Shown here: in pieces, positions 27,734 to 36,455 of the stretch
How positions within the stretch are numbered: the stretch's first letter is position 1
Layout of the letters: each line of letters starts with the position of its first letter
Source: Alteromonas sp. KUL49
Lineage (GTDB): Bacteria > Pseudomonadota > Gammaproteobacteria > Enterobacterales > Alteromonadaceae
Direction: 5' to 3'
DNA: 64,000 nt
Assembly: GCF_006538345.1 (NCBI RefSeq)
Contig: NZ_BJKL01000006.1
Location: 1 to 64,000 of the forward strand
Translations under genes and position numbers: made by a program
Notes under the pieces: model-generated
Told to the model about the DNA's origin: nothing
Database searches by the model: none
What the model saw: only the letters and a program-made list of their open reading frames with translations

Positions 27734-27813
27734 TTTGATGATAGATTTATCAATTTTTAAACATCATATCTTTATATTAGTAACACATTAATGTTAGAGT
27801 CCAAGGTTATGTC

Positions 27814-28983
27814 ATGCGTGTACACGTGATCGGCGTCATCCAGTACATGCAATTACGAACCTATAACCAATGGACAACTGTAATGGCAATTTTCCCGAAG
27901 TATCATACCGCTGCACCCAACACGAGTGCTCGACCAATCTCAATGGCTAGAGCTCTCACACTGCTTTGCACTAGCGCATGTATGTTTTCCTGTGCGCAAG
28001 AGCCAGTGCCTAATGCATCGGAACCAGTAAGGGAAATTGCCAATATTCCTGCTGTTTTACCTCATACCGACCAAGCTAACGAAGGTGGCTGGATATACAA
28101 CGCGGTAGTCAGTGACGAATTTGAAGGGGATACGGTTGACGAGGACCGCTGGTTTATCGTCGGAAAATTTGAAGACGGCAAACCGGTATACAAACATCCG
28201 GACAAACCAAATAAATGGGTATGGAAAGGCAGAGCACCATCGCAGTTTTCGGGCAGAAACTATCGCTTAGAAGATGGAAAGCTGGTTCTAGAAACCCGCT
28301 GGGAGCCAGATTTTCCCTTTGAAGAGGAAGTACGTAAGCCTCATTTTGGTGAAGCACTTCCCTATGAAAATATTACCACGGCGTGTTTTATCTCCCGTAA
28401 GTTCTTTACCTACGGCTACATAGAGATAAAAAGCAAAGCCGCGGATGCAGAAGTTACTAGCGCGTTTTGGTCTATGGGTGACCAAATTGAACTCGATTTT
28501 TTTGAACAATTTGGCTCACACCGCATGGAAGGTAAAGCCCATTTAGACAGAGAGTTGTGGTGGTCTTTACGAGACTGGCAGCGCGGTCTTCCAGAGGCAG
28601 GCAAACCTGTATACACCGAACACAAAGACTTAGGTTTTAACGTTGCAGACGAATTCCACATTTACGGTTTTGAGTGGGACGAAAACGGCTTTAAGTATTA
28701 TGTCGACGGTGAGCTTATCTCCACGGTAACTCCAGATGATGTAAGACAATGGGCACTTGAAAACCGCGATGTACCTGCGGGTTACGATGGCTGGATTGCC
28801 AGTCGCCCAATAAGCCTGTGGCTCGACCAAGAAACTTTCCCGTGGAATGGCGTGCCCGATAGTCTGGAAGATCTTGAAATGAATAGCCCTGTGGGTGAAA
28901 AAGAAGACGGCGTAGTGGACTTTGAAATTGAGTATGTTCGAGTTTGGCAAAAACCACAGCACATACTTCCAGAGCACAAGTAA
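27814..28983 (+). CDS. GH16-family glycoside hydrolase lipoprotein
   Basis: A 389-residue secreted enzyme. The GH16 catalytic signature ExDxxE is Glu226-Leu-Asp228-Phe-Phe-Glu231: Glu226 nucleophile, Glu231 acid/base. Before it stand the family blocks SRKFFTYGYIEIKSKAA and SAFWSMGDQ; after it FHIYGFEWDENGFKYYVDG and FEIEYVRVWQ. GH16 marine enzymes cut agar, porphyran, carrageenan or laminarin; the motif with FFEQFG and a short aromatic loop looks agarase/porphyranase-like, but the substrate is not fixed. The long start at 27814 (AAGG 7 nt upstream) puts about 50 residues before a lipobox-like LTLLCTSACMFSC; a shorter start near MARAL is possible. First gene of a likely three-gene polysaccharide locus. 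Confidence 0.92.
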   Translation: MRVHVIGVIQYMQLRTYNQWTTVMAIFPKYHTAAPNTSARPISMARALTLLCTSACMFSCAQEPVPNASEPVREIANIPAVLPHTDQANEGGWIYNAVVSDEFEGDTVDEDRWFIVGKFEDGKPVYKHPDKPNKWVWKGRAPSQFSGRNYRLEDGKLVLETRWEPDFPFEEEVRKPHFGEALPYENITTACFISRKFFTYGYIEIKSKAADAEVTSAFWSMGDQIELDFFEQFGSHRMEGKAHLDRELWWSLRDWQRGLPEAGKPVYTEHKDLGFNVADEFHIYGFEWDENGFKYYVDGELISTVTPDDVRQWALENRDVPAGYDGWIASRPISLWLDQETFPWNGVPDSLEDLEMNSPVGEKEDGVVDFEIEYVRVWQKPQHILPEHK

Positions 28984-29011
28984 CCCTACTTAGAAGAAAA
29001 ACAAGAGATCT

Positions 29012-30079
29012 GTGATGACCACTACCCCAACATTGCCTAAAAGTTTAGTAACCATAGCGGCCTTTGTCGTGATCGCTGGACTACTATCTTGTACAAGTAC
29101 TCAACCGCAAACTGCACCACCACAAGTTGAAACATCTACACCTCGTACCTTATTCAGCGAAACGACGGGCATATTGCCGAGTGATGAGCGTGCGCGACGC
29201 AAGTGGGACGGTGCCATGGTGGGCGACCTTGACGGTGATGGCCATCAAGATCTCATACTCACCGAACATGCCCATCAAGTGCATATTTATTGGAATGAAG
29301 GTGGCCGCTTTAGCGATCCACAAACCCTTATCAATGGTGACATGCACGGTACAGGTATTGCCGACTTTGATGGGAACGGTCTAGTTGAAATCGTCATTGC
29401 CCAAGGCGGTGGTAATGGCAGCAATCCTAGAAAACCTATTCACTTTGAAGTGTCTTCAGACCGCACCATTAATGCCGGTGAAGTATTAAGTCATTTCGAA
29501 AAAGGGCGCGGTCGCTCTATCAAAGCCTTCGATGCCAATCAAAATGGCGACTTAGATTTGTTTTTAACGGGCTTTGCTATGCCCTCACAATTTAAAACCG
29601 GCGCCAATCATTTTTACTCAAATGATGGAAGCGGTGATTTTACCTTTTTAGGCAACCTCCCCCATTCGGAACGCCTCAGCTACAAGTCGGCCATTATTGA
29701 TTACAACGGCGATGGCGACCAAGATGTGTTTATTTTTGGTGGTGGCGCTATGGTCGTTGCCAAAGCAGGTGAAGGCTACGAATTTACCCAAGCCACTCAA
29801 GAGGTACTGGGAGAACTGGCAAAAACAAACCATGTCAGCGCCGTTGCGCCAATAGACTTTGACGGAGACGGTGACCTTGATTTGGCCATCAGTCGCGCTA
29901 AACATCAGTTTGAACATCAGCGATTTTACGACGAACAACACCAGCGCTTTGCGTTTTTCGCGCGCTTTCAACCCTTTGATGTTGGTGAGCTAACCATTGA
30001 AGGCGACTTCTCGTTAGAGAATTTACAAATGGCTTATCCTGATTTTGATATTTATGTGGGCGCCGATAAACAAAAATAG
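29012..30079 (+). CDS. FG-GAP/VCBS-repeat lipoprotein, N-terminal part (frameshifted)
   Basis: The 355-residue product starts with a lipoprotein signal (lipobox LLSC) and carries FG-GAP beta-propeller repeats with calcium-binding loops: GDLDGDGHQDLIL, ADFDGNGLVEIVIA, FDANQNGDLDLFLTG, IDYNGDGDQDVFIFGG, IDFDGDGDLDLAISRA. It stops at TAG (30077-30079) in mid-domain; the rest of the protein (275 residues from 30163) continues in another frame. It begins 28 bp after the GH16 gene, so it is likely an operon partner, as a surface-exposed carbohydrate-binding or scaffold protein. Confidence 0.9.
   Translation: MMTTTPTLPKSLVTIAAFVVIAGLLSCTSTQPQTAPPQVETSTPRTLFSETTGILPSDERARRKWDGAMVGDLDGDGHQDLILTEHAHQVHIYWNEGGRFSDPQTLINGDMHGTGIADFDGNGLVEIVIAQGGGNGSNPRKPIHFEVSSDRTINAGEVLSHFEKGRGRSIKAFDANQNGDLDLFLTGFAMPSQFKTGANHFYSNDGSGDFTFLGNLPHSERLSYKSAIIDYNGDGDQDVFIFGGGAMVVAKAGEGYEFTQATQEVLGELAKTNHVSAVAPIDFDGDGDLDLAISRAKHQFEHQRFYDEQHQRFAFFARFQPFDVGELTIEGDFSLENLQMAYPDFDIYVGADKQK
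30072..30076 (+). other. Frameshift site in the FG-GAP lipoprotein (A5 run)
   Basis: The upstream frame reads GAT AAA CAA AAA TAG. A sixth A, or a -1 slip on the A run, gives CAA AAA ATA GAT ATT AAA GGG: the product continues KIDIKGRNAITSHDWDLSGE into the 275-residue part. The site (AAAAAT then A) has the same form as the break in the hybrid regulator. Confidence 0.78.
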
Positions 30080-30162
30080 ATATTAAAGGGCGTAACGCAA
30101 TTACTTCTCATGACTGGGATTTATCCGGTGAGAATAGTCTCAAATTTACCCAGCAAGAAGCT

Positions 30163-30990
30163 ATGGGCTTTCCTGATGACGTTTGTGTTGAAGGCCAGAA
30201 AATTCAAGATTTACCCGAAGGCGTTAACACAGGACTCTACATAGGTTACGTTTGGAACAAGGTTTGGCGCTTGTGCAGTCAAACACGCTCGGCAACGGCA
30301 GGCGTTATTAACAACGTGATTGACGCGCCAACATCAAGTTACGTTAAACCATTACCCGCAATGCTGTTGGAAAACCAAAACGGCACTTTCGTTGAAGTTA
30401 CTCAAACTATGGGTATTCATTTTGAAGCACCCACCACCAGCGTAGTCGCCGCCGACTTTAACAACGACGGCTGGCAAGATCTCTTGTATATGCCCTATGG
30501 CAACATGGCAGAAATTCACAAGCCAATAGTATATTTGAACCACCAAGGAGAGGTGTTCAAACAAATGGCCGACCACGGTATTGTGATAACCGACCTAGGA
30601 GCAACCGGCTCAGGGGTTGATGTTATCGATTACGACAAAGATGGCGACTTAGATATAGTCACCGCTAACGAACGCGGCCGATGGCGTCTGTTCGAAAATC
30701 ACAGTGACAGTCGCAACGCCAACCACTTTATTGGCGTGACTGTAAATGATGCGCCCAGCGGTACTGCGACAAAACTAGGCGCTAAAGCTACCGTCAGTGC
30801 TTGTGGCAACGTATGGGAACGCCGAGTAGGTGATACTTCATCTGCTTATGCCGTGGCTTTTAACAACGATTTACTGTTTGGCTTAGGTACTTGCGAAAAA
30901 ATAGACAAGATCACCGTTGAGTGGACGAATGGTGAAACTGTTGAACTGTTAACAGAAACCGTTGATAAATATGTAGCTACCAAGGGCTAA
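30163..30990 (+). CDS. FG-GAP/ASPIC-UnbV lipoprotein, C-terminal part
   Basis: A 275-residue frame that continues the gene above. It holds two more FG-GAP-type repeats (AADFNNDGWQDLLYM, IDYDKDGDLDIVTANE) and a C-terminal ASPIC/UnbV domain (about 190-270; LGAKATVSACGNVWERRVGD, LLFGLGTCEKIDKITVEWTNGETVELL). The ATG at 30163 is merely the first Met in this frame; coding capacity extends upstream to the A5 run at 30072-30076. Proteins of this CRTAC1/ASPIC type are exported and calcium-bound, and often lie in polysaccharide-use loci of marine bacteria. Confidence 0.88.
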   Translation: MGFPDDVCVEGQKIQDLPEGVNTGLYIGYVWNKVWRLCSQTRSATAGVINNVIDAPTSSYVKPLPAMLLENQNGTFVEVTQTMGIHFEAPTTSVVAADFNNDGWQDLLYMPYGNMAEIHKPIVYLNHQGEVFKQMADHGIVITDLGATGSGVDVIDYDKDGDLDIVTANERGRWRLFENHSDSRNANHFIGVTVNDAPSGTATKLGAKATVSACGNVWERRVGDTSSAYAVAFNNDLLFGLGTCEKIDKITVEWTNGETVELLTETVDKYVATKG

Positions 30991-31057
30991 ACCTAGAGTG
31001 GTTTGACTATTTTTCACCAAAACAAAACCCATACACTGGGGTAGTAATTTCCACATT

Positions 31058-31132
31058 GAGAGTCTCTTCTTATCAAGGGCTAGAATATCTAGCGTTAATA
31101 GATATGTTCTATGATAAATTTCAGAGACTCTC
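31058..31132 (+). promoter_or_regulatory. Structured 5' leader of the GH106 gene
   Basis: GAGAGTCTC (31058-31066) can pair with GAGACTCTC (31124-31132), which directly touches the ATG at 31133. Enclosed is a second hairpin, TAGAATATCTA (31081-31091) with TAGATATGTTCTA (31099-31111), with one 2-nt bulge and loop GCGTTAA. No strong Shine-Dalgarno is outside the stem. The fold would hide the start codon region. Confidence 0.5.
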
Positions 31133-34100
31133 ATGCTTCGTAACGCTTTACTCGCAATTATTTTTTTCACACTCTCGTGTTCTTCTTCGGCTAATACCTT
31201 GGTACAGAGGTTTGACAATCCACAAGACAATTACAAACCGTGGGTATTTTGGTACTGGATAAACGGGAATATCACCAAAGAAGGGATCACCGCTGATTTA
31301 ACATCAATGGCAGAGGCTGGCTTAGGCGGTGTCTTGTTAATGCATATCAATGAGCATGACGTTGTTCCTCGAGGTCCTGTTGTCTTCGGTTCCGACGAAT
31401 ATTTTGCATTGATGGAGCATACACTCAGTACAGCGACACGACTCAATCTAAAGGTAAATTTATATAATAGTGAAGGTTGGTCCGTCGCTGGTGGTCCTTG
31501 GATCACACCAGCACTAGGAATGAAGGAGTTATCGTGGAATGAAGTTGCTATCACTGATGCTCAAGAAACAGTTGAATTCCCTCCTCCACATGCTCCACTG
31601 GGCTACTACGAAGATATTGCGACATTGGCGTTTCCCACTCCGCAGTCATTTCAAGACACGCCCTTCACATCGCTAGTCCACACCGTCAACATATCCGGGG
31701 CTACAAGTAACCGGTCAGCTGAGGCGTTATCGGTTATTGATCAAGACTGGAATACCTATGTTGAGCCAACCATAGACGAGAGCTCTGGTGAAACCTATGT
31801 TGAACTAGCATTTAGTGAGCCGTATACCTTTAGCAATGCCTTCATCAAGTTTTCTGTATATGGGATGATGGGACAAAACGCACTGATGGTGTCGGACGAT
31901 GGGAAGTCGTATCGACAAATCGCTATGAGTAAGCGGGGTCAAATATACGATGATGTCAGCTGTTTTCAATTTCCCAGCGAAACCGCTAAATACGTCAAAA
32001 TTGTATTTAAACCCACTGACAACAAACTACTGTATACCGCAATGCCTAAAGTGCGAGTGTCGGTGCGAGAGATCAATCTTGATAATAAGCCTCGCCTCGA
32101 TGATTGGTGTCAGAAAGCCTCACATATATTCCCCTTTTTTATGGAAGCCGCAGAGCGTGATTCGCCCAAACAGTCGTTAGATACTCTCTCTGATCACATT
32201 CCCCTAGAAAGCATTGTCGATGTTTCAGAGTATCTTGCACAAGATGGTACCTTGCACTGGTCTCCCCCCACAGACAACTGGACAGTTGTGCGTTTTGGAA
32301 TGTCATCAACTGAAGCGATAAATCGACCTGGTTCTCCAGGAGGTGAGGGCTTAGAAGTAGACAAATTAAGTTCAAGAGCGCTCAAAGTTCACTTTGACAA
32401 CTATCTATCCAAGGTGCTCTCTATTGCTTCAAATAATAATGCCAATGCCCTTGTCTCTACACATGCTGATAGTTGGGAGGTGGGTCGCCAAAACTGGACT
32501 CAGGGCTTTGACGAAGACTTTGAGCAATTGCGAGGTTATTCTCCTATTCCGTTTCTGCCGGCCACACTGGGGTATGGAGTAGGTAGTACCGATACCAGTG
32601 AAAAGTTTCTATGGGACATGCGAAAAACAATATCTGACCTTATAGTAAATCGCTTTTATGGTGGGATGCGCCGGCATGCAAATTCACTGGGAATAGACTT
32701 CAGCACTCAGTCAATGAAACCCTTCATTGATAATCTGCATGCACTTGGACAAGCAGATATCCTATATGCAAATAGTGCGTTTCGCTCATTGTCTCCTGAG
32801 GAAAATCGCCCCAATCAGGAATTTGCCTATTTGACCGCTAAAATGACGTCATCGGCTGGGTCTATATACAATAAGCCGGTACGCTCCGAATCGTTTACAT
32901 CCTTACCACAAGCTAATCGATGGCTGAGTCACCCACTTACATTCAAGTCGCAAGCAGATACGGATTTTGCTGGAGGCGCGACGTTAGTGACACATCACTT
33001 ATTCACTCACCAACCTTGGGTTGACCTTAAACCCGGTATGACCCTAGGGTACTGGGGTTTGCACTTTGAGCGAACGCAAACTTGGTGGCACGAGATTGAT
33101 GTATGGAACCGCTATCTGCAACGCACTCAGTCTATGATGGATTTCGGTCAGCCAGTTTTTGATGTATTGCACCTGCTAGGTGACGATGCTTCAACAAAGT
33201 TTGACCGTGACTTTGTATATGAAGCACTACCCGCTGGTTATGATTTTGAATTCATTTCGTCACACGGATTGCTGAACAAACTCAATGCGCAGACTGACGG
33301 TAAAATTGGCTACGACAACAGAAGAGAGTATCGAATATTGTCATTGGCAAGTGACGTTAGTATGCGACCAGAGATCCTCAAAAAGCTCATCGACTTGCTC
33401 GACGCTGGCGCAACTCTAGTGGGATCTCCACCGAAGTTTTCGCCCAGTTTAACGAATGGTTCATTAGCTGACACGGAAGTATCACAACTGGCGGGCTACA
33501 TATGGGGCGGAAACTACGCAGGACAGGTATTTAAGACACTTCCAGAAGCCTTGGAAAAGCTATCCTTAGGCCCAGACTTAGTGGTTTCAGACACCGACAA
33601 CCGACTGGTGTGGCGTCATATAAAAGCGCCTGATGGCGATTTTTACTTTGTGAGTAATTTGGAACATCAATCAACCACTGCGAGCCTTGATTTTAGAGTA
33701 TCAGGAAAACGACCAGAATTATGGGATCCGCTAACAGGCACAAGAACAAAAATCACCAACTACACAGAAGAGAACGGACGCACACAAATAAGGCTAACAT
33801 TTGATCAAGCCCAGTCATTTTTCGTGGTTTTTCCTGAGCAAACGACTACTGATACATGGCTAAACACTGGTGATTTTGAACCATTGCAAACCCTTGAAAC
33901 ACAGTGGCGAGTTGATTTTGTAAAAGGGGTACAAAAGCCACAAGCTATTACAATGCATCCCTTGATAGACCTGACACAACATTCACAAGAGAACATTCGC
34001 TACTTTTCAGGCACAATAAAGTACACGACAGAATTTATCTTTGATGATTCAAATACCGCGGTAATGCCAATCGAGTATCAACTAGATTTAGGCGAAGCTC

Positions 34101-34471
34101 ACCAGTTCGCCAGAGTCTATTTAAACGGTCAGGATCTCGGGCTTCGTATGTGGGCCCCCTATCATTTTGATATCTCTCACCAACTCAAACCAGGAAAGAA
34201 TCGACTCTCTATTGAAGTAACAAACCTGTGGCCTAATCGCTTGATTGGCGATGAACGTCAGTACCCAGATACTGCGGAATGGAAACAGAATGGCTACCAA
34301 GGCTTTCAACTTTCAGCGTTTCCGGAGTGGTTAAAAGGTCCCGCCCCTATCCAACCGGGTGAACGCAGTACGTTTGCCACATGGAAGCACTGGAGCAAAG
34401 AGGATCAACTCTTACCATCAGGGCTAATAGGTCCAGTTAAAATTTTGCACCGCTACGTAAAAGACAGATAA
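31133..34471 (+). CDS. GH106-like (alpha-L-rhamnosidase-type) secreted glycoside hydrolase
   Basis: A 1112-residue protein with a signal peptide (MLRNALLAIIFFTLSCSSSA, possibly lipidated at Cys16). The N-terminal catalytic part shows the family start KPWVFWYWINGNITKEGITADLTSMAEAGLGGVLLMHI and LKVNLYNSEGWSVAGGPWITP, typical of GH106. The middle has LVSTHADSWEVG and FSTQSM regions, and the end is a galactose-binding-like sandwich (LDLGEAHQFARVYLNGQDLGLRMWAPYHFDI, VEVTNLWPNRLIGD). GH106 members cut alpha-L-rhamnosides in plant or algal polymers. Next to the GH16 and ASPIC genes it suggests a rhamnose-bearing algal glycan, but the exact substrate is unknown. Confidence 0.88.
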   Translation: MLRNALLAIIFFTLSCSSSANTLVQRFDNPQDNYKPWVFWYWINGNITKEGITADLTSMAEAGLGGVLLMHINEHDVVPRGPVVFGSDEYFALMEHTLSTATRLNLKVNLYNSEGWSVAGGPWITPALGMKELSWNEVAITDAQETVEFPPPHAPLGYYEDIATLAFPTPQSFQDTPFTSLVHTVNISGATSNRSAEALSVIDQDWNTYVEPTIDESSGETYVELAFSEPYTFSNAFIKFSVYGMMGQNALMVSDDGKSYRQIAMSKRGQIYDDVSCFQFPSETAKYVKIVFKPTDNKLLYTAMPKVRVSVREINLDNKPRLDDWCQKASHIFPFFMEAAERDSPKQSLDTLSDHIPLESIVDVSEYLAQDGTLHWSPPTDNWTVVRFGMSSTEAINRPGSPGGEGLEVDKLSSRALKVHFDNYLSKVLSIASNNNANALVSTHADSWEVGRQNWTQGFDEDFEQLRGYSPIPFLPATLGYGVGSTDTSEKFLWDMRKTISDLIVNRFYGGMRRHANSLGIDFSTQSMKPFIDNLHALGQADILYANSAFRSLSPEENRPNQEFAYLTAKMTSSAGSIYNKPVRSESFTSLPQANRWLSHPLTFKSQADTDFAGGATLVTHHLFTHQPWVDLKPGMTLGYWGLHFERTQTWWHEIDVWNRYLQRTQSMMDFGQPVFDVLHLLGDDASTKFDRDFVYEALPAGYDFEFISSHGLLNKLNAQTDGKIGYDNRREYRILSLASDVSMRPEILKKLIDLLDAGATLVGSPPKFSPSLTNGSLADTEVSQLAGYIWGGNYAGQVFKTLPEALEKLSLGPDLVVSDTDNRLVWRHIKAPDGDFYFVSNLEHQSTTASLDFRVSGKRPELWDPLTGTRTKITNYTEENGRTQIRLTFDQAQSFFVVFPEQTTTDTWLNTGDFEPLQTLETQWRVDFVKGVQKPQAITMHPLIDLTQHSQENIRYFSGTIKYTTEFIFDDSNTAVMPIEYQLDLGEAHQFARVYLNGQDLGLRMWAPYHFDISHQLKPGKNRLSIEVTNLWPNRLIGDERQYPDTAEWKQNGYQGFQLSAFPEWLKGPAPIQPGERSTFATWKHWSKEDQLLPSGLIGPVKILHRYVKDR

Positions 34472-34585
34472 ATAGTACAAAAATGAAACATACTTAATCG
34501 CGCAACTTTCGTAATCGCAGCTGCGAATAACTAGTTAGCATCTCCCGTTGTTGATGCTCACTATTTAATTACCAGAGGATTACTT

Positions 34586-35359
34586 ATGTTGAACTACAAA
34601 AAGCTTTCTGTTTTGACCTTAGTCGTTATTGCGTTGGCGCTGCCCGTTTGGGCTGGACACCACGGTCACACGAAAGACAATATTGTTGAAACTGCTGCCA
34701 GTACTGGCCAATTCGAAACCTTGCTTGCGGCTGCTACCGCCGCAGGTCTGGTTGATGCGCTTAGCGGCGAAGGCCCTTTGACCGTATTTGCGCCCACAGA
34801 TGAAGCCTTTAGCACCTTACCAGCAGGTACTATTGCCTCACTATTAGAAGAAGAAAATCGCGATAAGCTCGTGCGAATTTTGACGTTCCACGTAGTTGCA
34901 GGGCAAGTGGGTAGTGATGCGTTAAGTGACAATGCAAGCTTGGAAACGCTCGCTGGGCCAGCGATTAGCTTTACGCAAACCGAAGGAGGATTCTCTGTTG
35001 AAGGGGCGTCAATTCTCACTACCGATATTGCAGCAAGCAACGGTATTGTGCACGTTATCGACCGCGTTATGTTACCTCCAGCACAGATGAGTCGCGTAGA
35101 TGCAGAACGTATGATTATGGCCGCTATAGATAAAGGTGTTCCTATGTTCAACCACGGTAACCACAAAGGCACTGCACAGATCTACTCAATGACTGCCCAA
35201 ACACTTATGAGCTCTGCCCAATTAATGCAACCCGAGCGAGACAGACTGCAACAAGCCATGTCTCAAATGACTACGGAAAACTCTGCCACAGAGAAAGCTT
35301 GGGCGCTTCGTCATGCTTTAGATGATGTAATGACGTCTATTCGTCATTCTCAGATATAA
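34586..35359 (+). CDS. Fasciclin (FAS1) domain protein, secreted
   Basis: A 257-residue protein with signal peptide (MLNYKKLSVLTLVVIALALPVWA, cleaved after Ala). The FAS1 domain spans about 32-165, with NIVETAASTGQFETLLAAATAAGLVDALSGEGPLTVFAPTDEAFSTLP and the closing IAASNGIVHVIDRVMLPP. The C-terminal 85 residues are helical and resemble no known domain. FAS1 proteins mediate adhesion or bind polymers outside the cell. It is monocistronic, with an inverted repeat behind it. Confidence 0.93.
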   Translation: MLNYKKLSVLTLVVIALALPVWAGHHGHTKDNIVETAASTGQFETLLAAATAAGLVDALSGEGPLTVFAPTDEAFSTLPAGTIASLLEEENRDKLVRILTFHVVAGQVGSDALSDNASLETLAGPAISFTQTEGGFSVEGASILTTDIAASNGIVHVIDRVMLPPAQMSRVDAERMIMAAIDKGVPMFNHGNHKGTAQIYSMTAQTLMSSAQLMQPERDRLQQAMSQMTTENSATEKAWALRHALDDVMTSIRHSQI

Positions 35360-35372
35360 CCTTCACACCAAA

Positions 35373-35406
35373 ATGTCGCCTAAGATTCTGCGTTCTGAGG
35401 CGACAT
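35373..35406. terminator. Inverted repeat between convergent genes (likely bidirectional terminator)
   Basis: ATGTCGCCT (35373-35381) and AGGCGACAT (35398-35406) are perfect 9-bp arms between the fasciclin gene stop and the convergent DUF2306 gene stop. T-tracts are weak on both sides. Confidence 0.5.
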
Positions 35407-35451
35407 CTATACAAATTTCATTCTCAATACTAGAGGCCATAAGACCTAACG

Positions 35452-36375
35452 TTAAAACGAAATCGGCTCATCACCTAGAAGCTGCATGAGGAAAGGTGTT
35501 AAACCCGCTACACCTATACACATCAATACAGTCAGTGTAACCAAGGTTCCGCCAGCGATGTATTTAAGTGCGATATTTCTTCTTTCGGAAGCATAGAAAT
35601 ATAACTGAGCAGTCGCCAAAGGAATGACAAAACATCCAAACGTCCACATGGGAAAGAAAGGGTCGCCAAATGACGGCGAAGCACCTAAAACAGTACCGGT
35701 AATCAGATAACTGAACACACCTACTCTGAGTAACCACTGAGCGTTAGACACTAAAAACAGTCTGATAGCCCACTTTCTATGGTCTTTGATATTTCGAGCT
35801 CGCGCGGTAACCACCGTAAAATATGCGAAAACGAGAATGCATACCCCATTTATACTTGTACCTACAGCTGACAAAAGATCTGGACTCTTATCCCTAACCC
35901 AAGACAAATAGAAACCGGACAGTGCCAAACACAGTACGGTTAGCAGATAGACATACCCATTTATTCTATGAAATCTTGGAGCATGGGTACGCACTTTTGG
36001 AATGAGTTGAAGAGCACCGCCAAAGGCAACAATACCAGCTCCAACAGCGTGAGCAGCAAAAGCCCAGTTTCCTAACGTATCGCCTTCCTCAAACGGCGTA
36101 CTCCCCATTGGCTCCCATCTATTCCAGATTTGCATATTGTCGCTAATGACTGAATACCCATAAAACGCCATGATGTAATAAAAGAAAAGCCACTGTCCAA
36201 CGAGGATAGCGATAAACCAAAACATGGCTGAATACTTCAAAAACAACGTTGCAAAAGCTAATCTCGACGGATTTGAACGCTGGCCGGTTTTGTCAGTTTG
36301 CTGTGAATTCGACGACGCAATATTTTCTCTCAGAGTTTCCAAAACACGTTTCCCAATAGAGTGAAATTTGCCCAT
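35452..36375 (-). CDS. DUF2306 membrane protein
   Basis: A 307-residue integral membrane protein with about eight hydrophobic helices. It matches the DUF2306 pattern: FAAHAVGAGIVAFGGALQLIP and HAPRFHRINGYVYLLTVLCLALSGFYLSWVRD near the middle, then DHRKWAIRLFLVSNAQWLLRVGVF, with His and Arg residues in the first helices of the core. The function is unknown. It lies downstream of the membrane AraC regulator on the same strand, 80 bp apart, which makes it a candidate target. Confidence 0.88.
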   Translation of the reverse strand: MGKFHSIGKRVLETLRENIASSNSQQTDKTGQRSNPSRLAFATLFLKYSAMFWFIAILVGQWLFFYYIMAFYGYSVISDNMQIWNRWEPMGSTPFEEGDTLGNWAFAAHAVGAGIVAFGGALQLIPKVRTHAPRFHRINGYVYLLTVLCLALSGFYLSWVRDKSPDLLSAVGTSINGVCILVFAYFTVVTARARNIKDHRKWAIRLFLVSNAQWLLRVGVFSYLITGTVLGASPSFGDPFFPMWTFGCFVIPLATAQLYFYASERRNIALKYIAGGTLVTLTVLMCIGVAGLTPFLMQLLGDEPISF

Positions 36376-36455
36376 ATTTTGGAAAAAGCAGATGTATTCG
36401 TCGTCCGAATGTGCCCATTAGGTCTAATTTTTCGGTTTTTTGGTGGTTATTTAGA

